Assembly (NCBI GenBank): GCA_011049295.1 | Contig: DSCA01000214.1 | Location: 1-8,045, forward strand | Direction: 5' to 3' | Length of the DNA: 8,045 bases | Source of the DNA: Thermoplasmatales archaeon | GTDB taxonomy: Archaea; Thermoplasmatota; E2; UBA202; DSCA01 | In this document: piece by piece, positions 1 through 5,577 of the stretch | How positions within the stretch are numbered: the stretch's first letter is position 1 | Layout: each line of letters begins with the position of its first letter | Position numbers and translations under genes: made by a program | Notes under the pieces: model-generated | Seen by the model: the letters and a program-made list of their open reading frames with translations, nothing else | Told to the model about the DNA's origin: nothing | The model's database searches: none

Positions 1-2130
1 CTGCACCGATTCCTCGGTCATCCAGTAGTGGATGTCGGCAGCCTTTATTTTGCTCCCGGACAGCTGGGACACCTGCATTTTTTGCATTTTGGCCGCCGCC
101 AGGCTGTCCGCCAGGTTGGCCACCGAGACATTCACCGTCAGGGCGGGAATGGTCTGGTCGGAGAGTTCCAGCAGGGCAGCCGCCTTGCGCCCCTCCTCCA
201 CTGCCTGCTGCACCTGGCTGTCGGTAAAGCTCAGGGTCATCCTGTAGGCCTTTACCCACAGGGGGCCGGGTATGCCGAAAATGAAGTTCAGCAGGTTGAC
301 CTTCTTTTCGGAGTACTTCTCCATGTCAATCACCGAGCCCGAGTGGGGCTCCACCCAGTACTTGGTGAGCGTGGTGTACTGCACGTCCTGCTCGATGCCC
401 GGCGTGGGGTCGTATACCCGGCGGGTCTCCTCGGTCTGATAGAGATAGGTGTGAATGCCCTGGTGGTCCTCCTCGCGCACGAACTCCACCGGCGAGGTGG
501 TAGATATCTCCGGGTTCCACATGTGATAAGTGGTTTTTTCCACTCCCACCGGGAAGGTATAAATGCCCTGGCGAAGCATGTCCCCGTAGTTGGGAGCCTC
601 CTCGGCGGTGTCTGCGTACACGCCGTGGTAGGTAATGCTGGACCCCTCGGGGACCAGATCGCCGGTTTCCGCGTCGTGCATGGTGGTATTGTCCTTGAGG
701 ACGATGACCTTGTCTCCGTCTTCGTAGTAGGTGTTGGTGGCGGTCACCTCCCGGGTCATGCTGATGGTCCGCTCCCCGCTGCCCAGAATCCACAGGCTGC
801 CCTGCATGTCCACCGTGACGTGGGTATCCTCCGGAATGGTGTGCAGGTCCGGGAATGAGGACCGCATGACTCCTTGCTTTTCCACGTTGACGATGCCCCC
901 GGTGGTGGGCTCCACCCAGTAGGTGGTGGTGCCGTTGAAATAGAGCTCCACATGGCGGTCGCTCATGCCGGGTATGTGCTGAATGCCGGAGGGGTAGTCG
1001 TCCACGGTCACCACGTATCTGTACACCGGCAGGCCGCCCACTGTCTCCTGGCCCAGGTAGCGGGCGGTGGATACGGTGCCGATGTCTCCATTCCACAGGT
1101 CATAGTCGCGGGGTTCTATGCCCACGGGGAAGGTCATCAGGCCCTGCTTGTCACTGAACAGGGGGTCATAGGCCATGGTCACCGGATTGACTCCGTCCAT
1201 GCTGGATGACTGCAGCTCATCGGGCAGCAGATTGCCCCGGGAGTCGCGGGCTATGGTTTCGCTGCCCACCATGTATACATCCTGGTCGGAGGCGTCATCC
1301 ACCCAGATGTGCTGGGTGATACGGGCGTCGTAGTGGTCGTAGTAGTCGCCGCTGCCTACCTTGTCCATGTTAAACATCTTTACCGTGCCGGATAGCTGGA
1401 CGGTGGTATACAAATCGCTGGGCAGCCGGTGCAGGTCCGGAAACTGCAGATACTGGATGACGCGTTTGTCATAGTCAATGATGGAGCCGGTCTTGGGGTC
1501 GGCCCAGGCCGTCTGATGGCCCTTGTAGAACAGGCGTGCCTCCGGCGGCGTGCCCTCTGGACCGGGGCCGATGCATATCTCCTCCTGCTCGCCGTAGAAC
1601 TTGTAGACGGTGATGCCGCCGCGTTTTTCCTCGCCCAGGTAGTGTCCCACACCGGTGGCATCTTCCGCGCCCACGTATCCCTGCGTGTAGGGCTGGTCCA
1701 TGTCGGAGTTCCATATCACGTAGTCTTTTTTGTCCACACCCACCGGGAAAATGTACTGGCCGATGCGTTCCGTGTCCCCGTAGCCTGGTACGTTCCGGGA
1801 GGTGTAGGGGTCGATTCCATAGATGTTGGTCATCTGCCCGTCGGGAATCACCTCCCCCGTCCGTTTATCGGAAATGGTGATATTCTCGCGGATGAGGAGC
1901 ACGCCGTCCTCTGTGCCTATGGCCGTGACCTCTCTCTTGATAGAGATGTCGATGTAGTCCATGGTCAGGGTCCGGTCGTTGAACATGCCCAGCGTTCCCT
2001 CATAATAAACCACTTTGTTCAGGTCGTCAGGAATTCTTTTCATGGAGGGGGTAAGGACAAAAGCAAATGACGGGGCAACAATAAAAAAAACCAACCCTAC
2101 AATAATCATAGCATGTCGTTTTTTACTCAT
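1..2130 (-). CDS. PorA/DUF3068-family surface protein with three tandem units (C-terminus outside window)
   Basis: Open frame of 710 codons from ATG at 2130 to the window edge with no stop, so the C-terminus is missing. Residues 8-26 form a hydrophobic signal peptide or anchor after a basic MSKKRH start; the rest is hydrophilic and should be outside the cell. Three similar units of about 180-200 residues follow, each with FPVG(V/I) then a Y-x-x-W-N/D segment (128-141, 334-347, 526-539), a G-x-x-(V/T)Y core, and a W(A/V)-(D/E)P-x-(T/S)G-(S/G) motif (209-216, 405-412, 592-599); the first two end in FPDLH. This pattern matches the DUF3068 family, called PorA-like porin in some databases, where members usually carry one unit; the porin name should not be taken as function here. 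Residues 625-660 resemble the segment before the usual C-terminal membrane helix, but no helix is seen up to residue 710. Start supported by GGTGA at 2135-2139 and a TATA box at 2161-2170. Molecular role unknown; likely cell-envelope. Confidence 0.85.
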   Translation of the reverse strand, partial: MSKKRHAMIIVGLVFFIVAPSFAFVLTPSMKRIPDDLNKVVYYEGTLGMFNDRTLTMDYIDISIKREVTAIGTEDGVLLIRENITISDKRTGEVIPDGQMTNIYGIDPYTSRNVPGYGDTERIGQYIFPVGVDKKDYVIWNSDMDQPYTQGYVGAEDATGVGHYLGEEKRGGITVYKFYGEQEEICIGPGPEGTPPEARLFYKGHQTAWADPKTGSIIDYDKRVIQYLQFPDLHRLPSDLYTTVQLSGTVKMFNMDKVGSGDYYDHYDARITQHIWVDDASDQDVYMVGSETIARDSRGNLLPDELQSSSMDGVNPVTMAYDPLFSDKQGLMTFPVGIEPRDYDLWNGDIGTVSTARYLGQETVGGLPVYRYVVTVDDYPSGIQHIPGMSDRHVELYFNGTTTYWVEPTTGGIVNVEKQGVMRSSFPDLHTIPEDTHVTVDMQGSLWILGSGERTISMTREVTATNTYYEDGDKVIVLKDNTTMHDAETGDLVPEGSSITYHGVYADTAEEAPNYGDMLRQGIYTFPVGVEKTTYHMWNPEISTTSPVEFVREEDHQGIHTYLYQTEETRRVYDPTPGIEQDVQYTTLTKYWVEPHSGSVIDMEKYSEKKVNLLNFIFGIPGPLWVKAYRMTLSFTDSQVQQAVEEGRKAAALLELSDQTIPALTVNVSVANLADSLAAAKMQKMQVSQLSGSKIKAADIHYWMTEESVQ
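316..2031 (-). repeat. Three tandem degenerate protein-level repeats in the PorA-like gene
   Basis: Unit 1 spans about residues 34-234 (1429-2031), unit 2 residues 235-430 (841-1428) and unit 3 residues 431-605 (316-840). Shared landmarks are FPVG followed about 9 residues later by a W-N, then W-x-(D/E)-P, and FPDLH-x-(L/I)P at the joints after units 1 and 2. The similarity is clear in protein and weak in DNA, so the duplication is old. Unit boundaries are by eye and good to about ten residues. Confidence 0.75.
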
Positions 2131-2134
2131 GAGG

Positions 2135-2139
2135 TCACC
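2135..2139 (-). promoter_or_regulatory. Ribosome binding site of the PorA-like gene
   Basis: GGTGA on the minus strand, four bases before ATG 2130. It matches the complement of the archaeal 16S rRNA 3' end and decides the start codon. Confidence 0.7.
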
Positions 2140-2160
2140 CTGAGTGAGAAAATATCGGCG

Positions 2161-2178
2161 TTTTATATAAGTATGTTT
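2161..2178 (-). promoter_or_regulatory. TATA box/BRE of the PorA-like gene
   Basis: Minus strand reads TTATATAAAA at 2161-2170, preceded by an A-rich stretch that can serve as BRE. A start about 25 bases downstream would fall near 2140, giving a 5' leader of about ten bases that just contains the GGTGA site. Confidence 0.65.
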
Positions 2179-2202
2179 CGGGTCGGGCTACCTGCCAGAC
2201 GG

Positions 2203-2209
2203 AAAAAAA
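2203..2209 (-). terminator. Oligo-T terminator after tRNA-Asp
   Basis: Seven consecutive T on the minus strand, starting two bases after the discriminator base of the tRNA. This is the usual archaeal intrinsic stop signal. As no T-run is seen between polX and the tRNA, it may also end polX transcripts. Confidence 0.7.
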
Positions 2210-2224
2210 GCGCCCCGGCCGAGA

Positions 2225-2254
2225 TTTTCACCCATGCGGCTGCACCGGCACGGT
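2225..2254 (-). other. tRNA-Asp intron 2 (30 nt, T-loop position 59/60)
   Basis: The T loop is split after TTCAAA. Outer helix is the T stem; central helix pairs exon TTCA (2260-2257) with intron TGAA (2230-2227); bulges are A58-A59-A and A-A-T60, each cut after the second base. The inner intron helix is CC/GG, a bulged G, then GTGC/GCAT (one G-T pair). The strict 3-4-3 geometry independently fixes the same splice point that restores a normal seven-base T loop. Because A-runs flank both junctions, sequence alone would allow a shift of a few bases; the fold removes that ambiguity. Confidence 0.88.
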
Positions 2255-2275
2255 TTTGAACTCGGGTCGCGAGCT

Positions 2276-2319
2276 TGCTGCAAGTCCCCGTGTGAGCACA
2301 ACGCTCCGTCCGGGGCTTT
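2276..2319 (-). other. tRNA-Asp intron 1 (44 nt, canonical position 37/38)
   Basis: A full bulge-helix-bulge can be drawn. Outer helix is the anticodon stem; central four-pair helix is exon CTGT (2325-2322) with intron GCAG (2281-2278), the last pair being T-G wobble; the two three-base bulges are C36-G37-A and C-A-A38, each cut after its second base. The inner helix pairs AAG with CTT, then CCCCG with CGGGG around one bulged A, capped by GAGC/GCTC with a five-base loop. This is the standard substrate of the archaeal splicing endonuclease. Confidence 0.92.
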
Positions 2320-2379
2320 CGACAGGCTCGCATGATGACCGCTACACTACCGGGGCCCAGAATAAGTATAGCATCTTTC

Positions 2380-2397
2380 TTAATAATATTTTTCGGT
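2380..2397 (-). promoter_or_regulatory. TATA box/BRE of tRNA-Asp
   Basis: Minus strand has an A/T block, AATATTATTA at 2381-2390, preceded by CCGAAAA as a plausible BRE. Its centre lies about 30 bases before the mature tRNA 5' end, so transcription would start a few bases upstream of G1. It begins only a few bases after the polX stop codon. Confidence 0.65.
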
Positions 2398-2402
2398 CCC
2401 CG

Positions 2403-4103
2403 TCAGGCGCCAAACAGCTTTTGCAGCTGCTGAACGCTGTACGTGTTGATGACATCATCCGCTTCTGCCCAGCCCCGCCGGGCCACCGCGATACCCAGCC
2501 TGTAGTAGCGCAGATGGTCGCGCCGATGGGCATCGGTTCCGATGGACAGCTTGACCCCCCGCTCCACCGCCATCTTGACATGCACGTCGTTGAGGTCCAG
2601 CCGCTCCGGAAAGGCGTTGATTTCCATGACCACCTGGTTTTCCCGGGAGGCCTCCAGCACCCGCTCTACATCCAACTGGATGGGCTCCCTCTTCTGTATA
2701 ATGCGGCAGGTGGGATGGGCCAGGATATTCACCCGGGGATGTTCGATGGCCCTGATGACCCGCTCGGTCATGGATTTCTGGTCCATGCGGAAGGCGGAAT
2801 GCACGCTGGCCAGCACCACGTCCACCATGTCCAGCACCCCCTCCCCCACGTCCAGGCTTCCGTCCTTCATAACGTTGGCCTCCAGCCCGTGAAAAATGTG
2901 AATCTCCGGATGCTCCTCCCTCACCGCGGCAATCTCCTCACCCTGCTCCTCCAGATCCTTTTGGTCCAGGCCTCCGGCCACCTTCAGGCTGCCCACGTGG
3001 TCGGTGATGGCAATGAACTCGTGACCCAGGGCGACGGCCTCCTCCACCATCTCGGCCACCGAGTGGTTCCCGTCGCTCCAGGTGGTGTGCATCTGCAGGT
3101 CTCCCCGCACGTCCTCGTCCTGCACCAGGTCGGGCAGCGCTCCGTCCAGAGCGGCCTGCACCTCCCCCCGGTTCTCCCTTAGCTCGGGGGGTATCCACTG
3201 CATGCCCAGCGCCTCATAGACCTCTTCCTCGGTGGTTCCTGCCAGCTTCTGTTCGCCGTGGAACAGGCCGTACTCGTTGAGCTTGTAGTCGTGCCTGAGG
3301 GCAATCTTTCGCACCTCGATGTTGTGCTCCTTGCTTCCCGTAAAGTACTGAAGGGCGGAGCCGAAACTGTCCCTGTCCACCGCCCGCACGTCCACCTGGA
3401 TGCCCCCATAGAGGCGCACCGAGGACTTGGTGTCCCCCTGCATCAGCACCTTTTCCACCCGGTCCATGCCGGTGAAGGCCTCCATCGCCCGCGCCGGCTC
3501 CGAGGCCACCACCAGGATGTCCACGTCCCCGATGGTCTCCTTTTTCCGGCGCAGGGAGCCGGCCACCTCGATGGCCTCCACGTGCGGCTTGAGGGCCTCC
3601 ACTATTTCCTGGGCCTCCGGCTGCACGTAGCCCAGCAGGTAGCGGTCGCGGCTCCGGCGGGCGAAGGCGAGATTTTCCAGGATGGCCTGCTGGGTATTCT
3701 CCCCGAAGCCCTCGATGTCCTGGATGGCCCCCCGCCGGGCTGCCTCCTCCAGATCGTCCAGGGTGGTGATGCCCAGCTCCCGGTACAGTTTTTCTATGCG
3801 CTTGGGTCCCAGTCCCTCCACCGCCGACAGGCCCGGGAGGTCCACGGGCATGTCCCGCTTGAGATCCTCCAGCTTTTTTACCCTGCCCGTCTCCAGAAAC
3901 TCGGCGATTTTCTTGGCGATGCCCTTCCCCACCCCGGGGATGTCCTCCAGCTTGCCCTGCTGGTGCAGCTCCTCGACGTCCGTGCCCAGGCTTTCTATGT
4001 TCTGGGCGGCGGTGCGGTAGGCCCGGGGCTTGAAGTCCACCTCCCTCATCTCCAGCAGGTCGGCAATCTCGTACAGAACGGCGGCTACCTCTCTATTCCT
4101 CAT
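2403..4103 (-). CDS. polX: DNA polymerase X with C-terminal PHP domain
   Basis: A 566-residue protein, the usual size of bacterial/archaeal PolX, which fills short gaps in base excision repair and trims 3' ends. Numbering from ATG 4103: N-terminal 8-kDa-like region with helix-hairpin-helix motifs around 53-67, 93-106 and 128-142; nucleotidyltransferase palm with GSLRR at 183-187 and metal-binding D193 and D195 (GDVD) plus D238 (QVDV); and a PHP phosphoesterase domain from about 336 with H339, D344, TDH 367-369, E408, H435, H463 and D524/H526. The first His of the common DLHxH motif is Gln here (DLQMH), which I recall as frequent in PolX. All core catalytic residues of both domains are present, so polymerase and 3' exonuclease or AP-endonuclease-type activities are expected. 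A GTG at 4109 would add two residues; ATG 4103 is preferred because the MRNRE start fits the family, with GGTGA at 4106-4110 as a closely spaced ribosome site. Ends TGA at 2403, 46 bases before tRNA-Asp. Confidence 0.96.
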   Translation of the reverse strand: MRNREVAAVLYEIADLLEMREVDFKPRAYRTAAQNIESLGTDVEELHQQGKLEDIPGVGKGIAKKIAEFLETGRVKKLEDLKRDMPVDLPGLSAVEGLGPKRIEKLYRELGITTLDDLEEAARRGAIQDIEGFGENTQQAILENLAFARRSRDRYLLGYVQPEAQEIVEALKPHVEAIEVAGSLRRKKETIGDVDILVVASEPARAMEAFTGMDRVEKVLMQGDTKSSVRLYGGIQVDVRAVDRDSFGSALQYFTGSKEHNIEVRKIALRHDYKLNEYGLFHGEQKLAGTTEEEVYEALGMQWIPPELRENRGEVQAALDGALPDLVQDEDVRGDLQMHTTWSDGNHSVAEMVEEAVALGHEFIAITDHVGSLKVAGGLDQKDLEEQGEEIAAVREEHPEIHIFHGLEANVMKDGSLDVGEGVLDMVDVVLASVHSAFRMDQKSMTERVIRAIEHPRVNILAHPTCRIIQKREPIQLDVERVLEASRENQVVMEINAFPERLDLNDVHVKMAVERGVKLSIGTDAHRRDHLRYYRLGIAVARRGWAEADDVINTYSVQQLQKLFGA

Positions 4104-4168
4104 GTTCACCGTACTATGGGCACCCGATTGAAAAAGGTTGGCCTAAAGCAACGAATTGAGAATACAAT

Positions 4169-4182
4169 GCATATATATATTG
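4169..4182 (-). promoter_or_regulatory. Probable TATA element for polX
   Basis: An alternating AT tract (4171-4180) lies about 70 bases before the polX ATG. A start near 4148 would leave a leader of about 45 bases. Because the tract reads alike on both strands, its direction cannot be told from sequence alone. Confidence 0.45.
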
Positions 4183-4187
4183 ATAGA

Positions 4188-4197
4188 TAATTATAAG
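4188..4197 (+). promoter_or_regulatory. Probable TATA box for the orphan gene
   Basis: ATTATAAG at 4190-4197 would place a start near 4220 and leave a leader of about 60 bases before ATG 4279. No strong GGTGA-type site precedes that ATG; only a weak GCGGA is seen at 4266-4270. Confidence 0.4.
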
Positions 4198-4278
4198 TGT
4201 GTCTTCAATCAGGGAGAAATCCGGGCTGTGCCCAATAATGTGCTGCGCATTCTCGTCAATGGCTTGCGGAAAAAATAG

Positions 4279-4737
4279 ATGTCATCAATAACTAAAACCG
4301 TGGGATATGCTTTGCTTCTGGCTATCCTCACTGCGGGGTCGATAGCATACTCTTCAGCTTGGGTGGACGGCGGTAACGTATACAGGAATACTGACGACAT
4401 TGAACTATTTATTAGAGGGAGCGCCTACCTGCTATCCCAACCAGGAGAGAATCCTCGGGGATTTCTGGTCCACGTTATCAATAACCGAGACACTACCGTG
4501 AAGGGCCATTTAAACTGGTCGATCCCTTTTCTGAATCCGATTTGGCACCTAAACACAAGCTTTCAGGTTCCCCCTAGTGGTGAGTATACGTCTCATGAGA
4601 TTGCGGTCTATCCTTTCACCATATTGGTAGTAAAACTCACAGTTGAAGACAAAACGCTTATCAGATACGGCGTAATGATAGAAGGTTTCACCATTTTTCT
4701 GGCCAGCAGCGAAAGCATAGCATCCCAAACGTTATAA
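4279..4737 (+). CDS. Small membrane-anchored or secreted protein of unknown function
   Basis: 152 residues, not recognised. An in-frame TAG immediately before ATG 4279 means no earlier start in this frame. Residues 7-29 are a hydrophobic segment, either an uncleaved anchor or a signal peptide with possible cleavage near SSA 25-27. The rest (about 40-145) is a run of alternating hydrophobic and polar stretches with turn residues, for example FLVHVINN 62-69 and TILVVKLTVED 114-124, suggesting a single beta-sandwich domain outside the cell. Two N-glycosylation sequons, NWS 79-81 and NTS 92-94, fit an exported protein. It has no cysteine and no visible catalytic motif. Its codons are clearly AT-richer than those of polX or fpg, which suggests a lineage-specific or acquired gene. 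It reads toward fpg, 23 bases before the fpg ATG, but fpg appears to have its own promoter. Confidence 0.7.
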   Translation: MSSITKTVGYALLLAILTAGSIAYSSAWVDGGNVYRNTDDIELFIRGSAYLLSQPGENPRGFLVHVINNRDTTVKGHLNWSIPFLNPIWHLNTSFQVPPSGEYTSHEIAVYPFTILVVKLTVEDKTLIRYGVMIEGFTIFLASSESIASQTL

Positions 4738-4739
4738 AA
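4732..4739 (+). promoter_or_regulatory. TATA box of fpg overlapping the upstream stop codon
   Basis: TTATAAAA is centred about 25 bases before the fpg ATG and includes the TAA (4735-4737) of the orphan gene. The spacing implies a transcript beginning at or within a few bases of the ATG, thus leaderless or nearly so from this promoter. Confidence 0.55.
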
Positions 4740-4751
4740 CGACAGGTGGTT

Positions 4752-4756
4752 GGTGG
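4752..4756 (+). promoter_or_regulatory. Ribosome binding site candidate of fpg
   Basis: GGTGG four bases before ATG 4761, one mismatch from GGTGA; AGGTGG at 4744-4749 is a second, more distant candidate. Either would serve only transcripts that start upstream, such as read-through from the orphan gene. Confidence 0.5.
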
Positions 4757-4760
4757 CCCT

Positions 4761-5546
4761 ATGCCCGAGCTGCCCGAGGTGGAGATGGCCAGGCGCTACC
4801 TGGATGCCACCGCCCTGCACCAGCCCATCCACCGGGTGACGGTGAAGCACCAGCGCATCCTGGGAAACGTGAGCGCAGCCCGACTGCGGGAGAGGCTGGT
4901 CGGCAAGGAGTTTTCGGAGAGCACCCGGCACGGCAAGTACCTGTTTGCCCGGACGGGGGAGGGCTGGCTGGTTTTCCATTTCGGGATGACCGGACGTCTG
5001 GCCTATTTCAAGAGCATGGATAAGGAGCCGGAGCACGACAGCCTGCTTTTTTCCTTTGCCAACGGATACCATCTATCCTATGACTGCCAGCGCCTCCTGG
5101 GGCGCATCAACTGGGCGGAGAGCGTGGAGTCCTTCATAGCCCAAAGACAGCTGGGGCCGGACGCCCTGCGGGTGAGCCAGGAGGACTTTGTGGAGCGCCT
5201 GGGCGGCAAGCGGGGCATGGTAAAGTCAGCCCTTATGGACCAGCACGCCATTGCGGGCATCGGCAACATTTATTCTGACGAAATCCTTTTCCAGATGGAC
5301 ATCCATCCCCAGACCGGGGCCCATCGCCTGGACCGGTCCGTCTGGCAGGAGATGCACGGGGTCGCTCAGGATATTCTGCGGGAGGCCATCCGGCGCCGGG
5401 CAGAGCCAGATGATTTTCCGGACTCCTTCCTCATCCCCCGGCGGGAGGAGGGGGAGCGGTGTCCCCGGGACGGAGCCTCGCTGCAGCGGGTCAGGGTCAG
5501 CGGCAGGAGCGCCTATTTCTGTCCTCGTCATCAGAAAAAAATGTAA
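4761..5546 (+). CDS. mutM: Formamidopyrimidine-DNA glycosylase (Fpg/MutM family)
   Basis: 261 residues, typical of Fpg/Nei enzymes that excise oxidised purines such as 8-oxoguanine and FapyG and cut the abasic site by beta,delta-elimination. ATG 4761 is chosen because the family needs Pro directly after Met as nucleophile (MPELPEVE; P2, E3); a GTG at 4746 would bury it. K59 in HGKYL is the conserved lysine, M76 in FHFGMTG the intercalating methionine, and the helix-two-turn-helix DNA-binding motif is at about 170-200 with GIGNIYSDE. Two departures are seen. The usual DPRRFG loop reads DCQRLLG (108-114), so the wedge Phe and first Arg are changed. The C-terminal zinc-finger pairs are CPRD and CPRH rather than CxxC and CxxC, though the hairpin Arg (SGRSAYFC) is kept. 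The gene is convergent with the C25 peptidase, 31 bases apart, and near the repair gene polX. It could be a MutM-like subgroup with altered lesion preference. Confidence 0.95.
   Translation: MPELPEVEMARRYLDATALHQPIHRVTVKHQRILGNVSAARLRERLVGKEFSESTRHGKYLFARTGEGWLVFHFGMTGRLAYFKSMDKEPEHDSLLFSFANGYHLSYDCQRLLGRINWAESVESFIAQRQLGPDALRVSQEDFVERLGGKRGMVKSALMDQHAIAGIGNIYSDEILFQMDIHPQTGAHRLDRSVWQEMHGVAQDILREAIRRRAEPDDFPDSFLIPRREEGERCPRDGASLQRVRVSGRSAYFCPRHQKKM
5535..5541 (-). terminator. Oligo-T terminator of the C25 peptidase gene inside the 3' end of fpg
   Basis: Seven T on the minus strand, 37 bases after the peptidase stop, following a pyrimidine-rich stretch (5547-5570). The T-run is the complement of the last Lys/Met codons of fpg, so the two convergent transcripts would overlap. 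No T-run is seen for fpg on the plus strand in the short gap. Confidence 0.5.
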
Positions 5547-5577
5547 AGGGGAGAAGAAGGGGAAAAGGAGGGGCTGC

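Larger units (their letters stand above)
2211..2356 (-). tRNA. tRNA-Asp(GTC) with two introns
   Basis: Read on the minus strand, exon 1 is 2356-2320 (positions 1-37), exon 2 is 2275-2255 (38-59) and exon 3 is 2224-2211 (60-73), together 72 nt. The joined molecule has a seven-pair acceptor GCCCCGG/CCGGGGC, D arm with GTGT and the G18-G19 pair in its loop, anticodon stem CGAGC/GCTCG with loop CTGTCGA (anticodon GTC), variable loop CGAC, T stem CCGAG/CTCGG with loop TTCAAAT, and discriminator G73, which is an aspartate identity base. No CCA is encoded. Without removing both inserts, neither the anticodon stem nor the T stem and acceptor can be formed properly, which is why a simple tRNA search might miss or shorten it. 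It has its own promoter 46 bases after the polX stop, and a T7 terminator. Confidence 0.93.
4104..4278. other. AT-rich divergent intergenic region
   Basis: 175 bases separating polX (minus) from the orphan gene (plus). The part around 4150-4200 is far richer in A/T than its surroundings and contains the only two good TATA candidates. No tRNA-like fold, repeat or convincing small gene was found in it. Confidence 0.6.

Noticed and set aside
28..858. A 276-codon plus-strand frame and a 256-codon minus-strand frame (326-1096) overlapping the PorA-like gene
   Set aside because: They lie in other frames of a 710-codon gene that has repeated domain motifs, a ribosome site and a promoter; the alternative translations are low-complexity His/Gly/Arg-rich.
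2338..2340. T13-T22 mismatch in the D arm as a sign of a tRNA pseudogene
   Set aside because: The same position is unpaired in archaeal tRNA-Asp sequences I recall, and all other stems are perfect.
4171..4180. AT dinucleotide run as a repeat element or replication origin
   Set aside because: Only ten bases and better explained as a promoter element; no origin boxes or flanking repeats seen.
3258..4190. A 310-codon open frame on the plus strand opposite polX
   Set aside because: Antisense to a PolX with intact catalytic motifs; composition is His/Leu/Gly-rich shadow translation typical of GC-rich codon bias, with no recognisable domain.
4238..4291. A 17-codon cysteine-rich open frame before the orphan gene
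   Set aside because: Too short to support, overlaps the orphan gene start and has no ribosome site.
4746..4760. GTG at 4746 as start of fpg
   Set aside because: It would add five residues before the catalytic Pro2, which must be N-terminal after Met removal.
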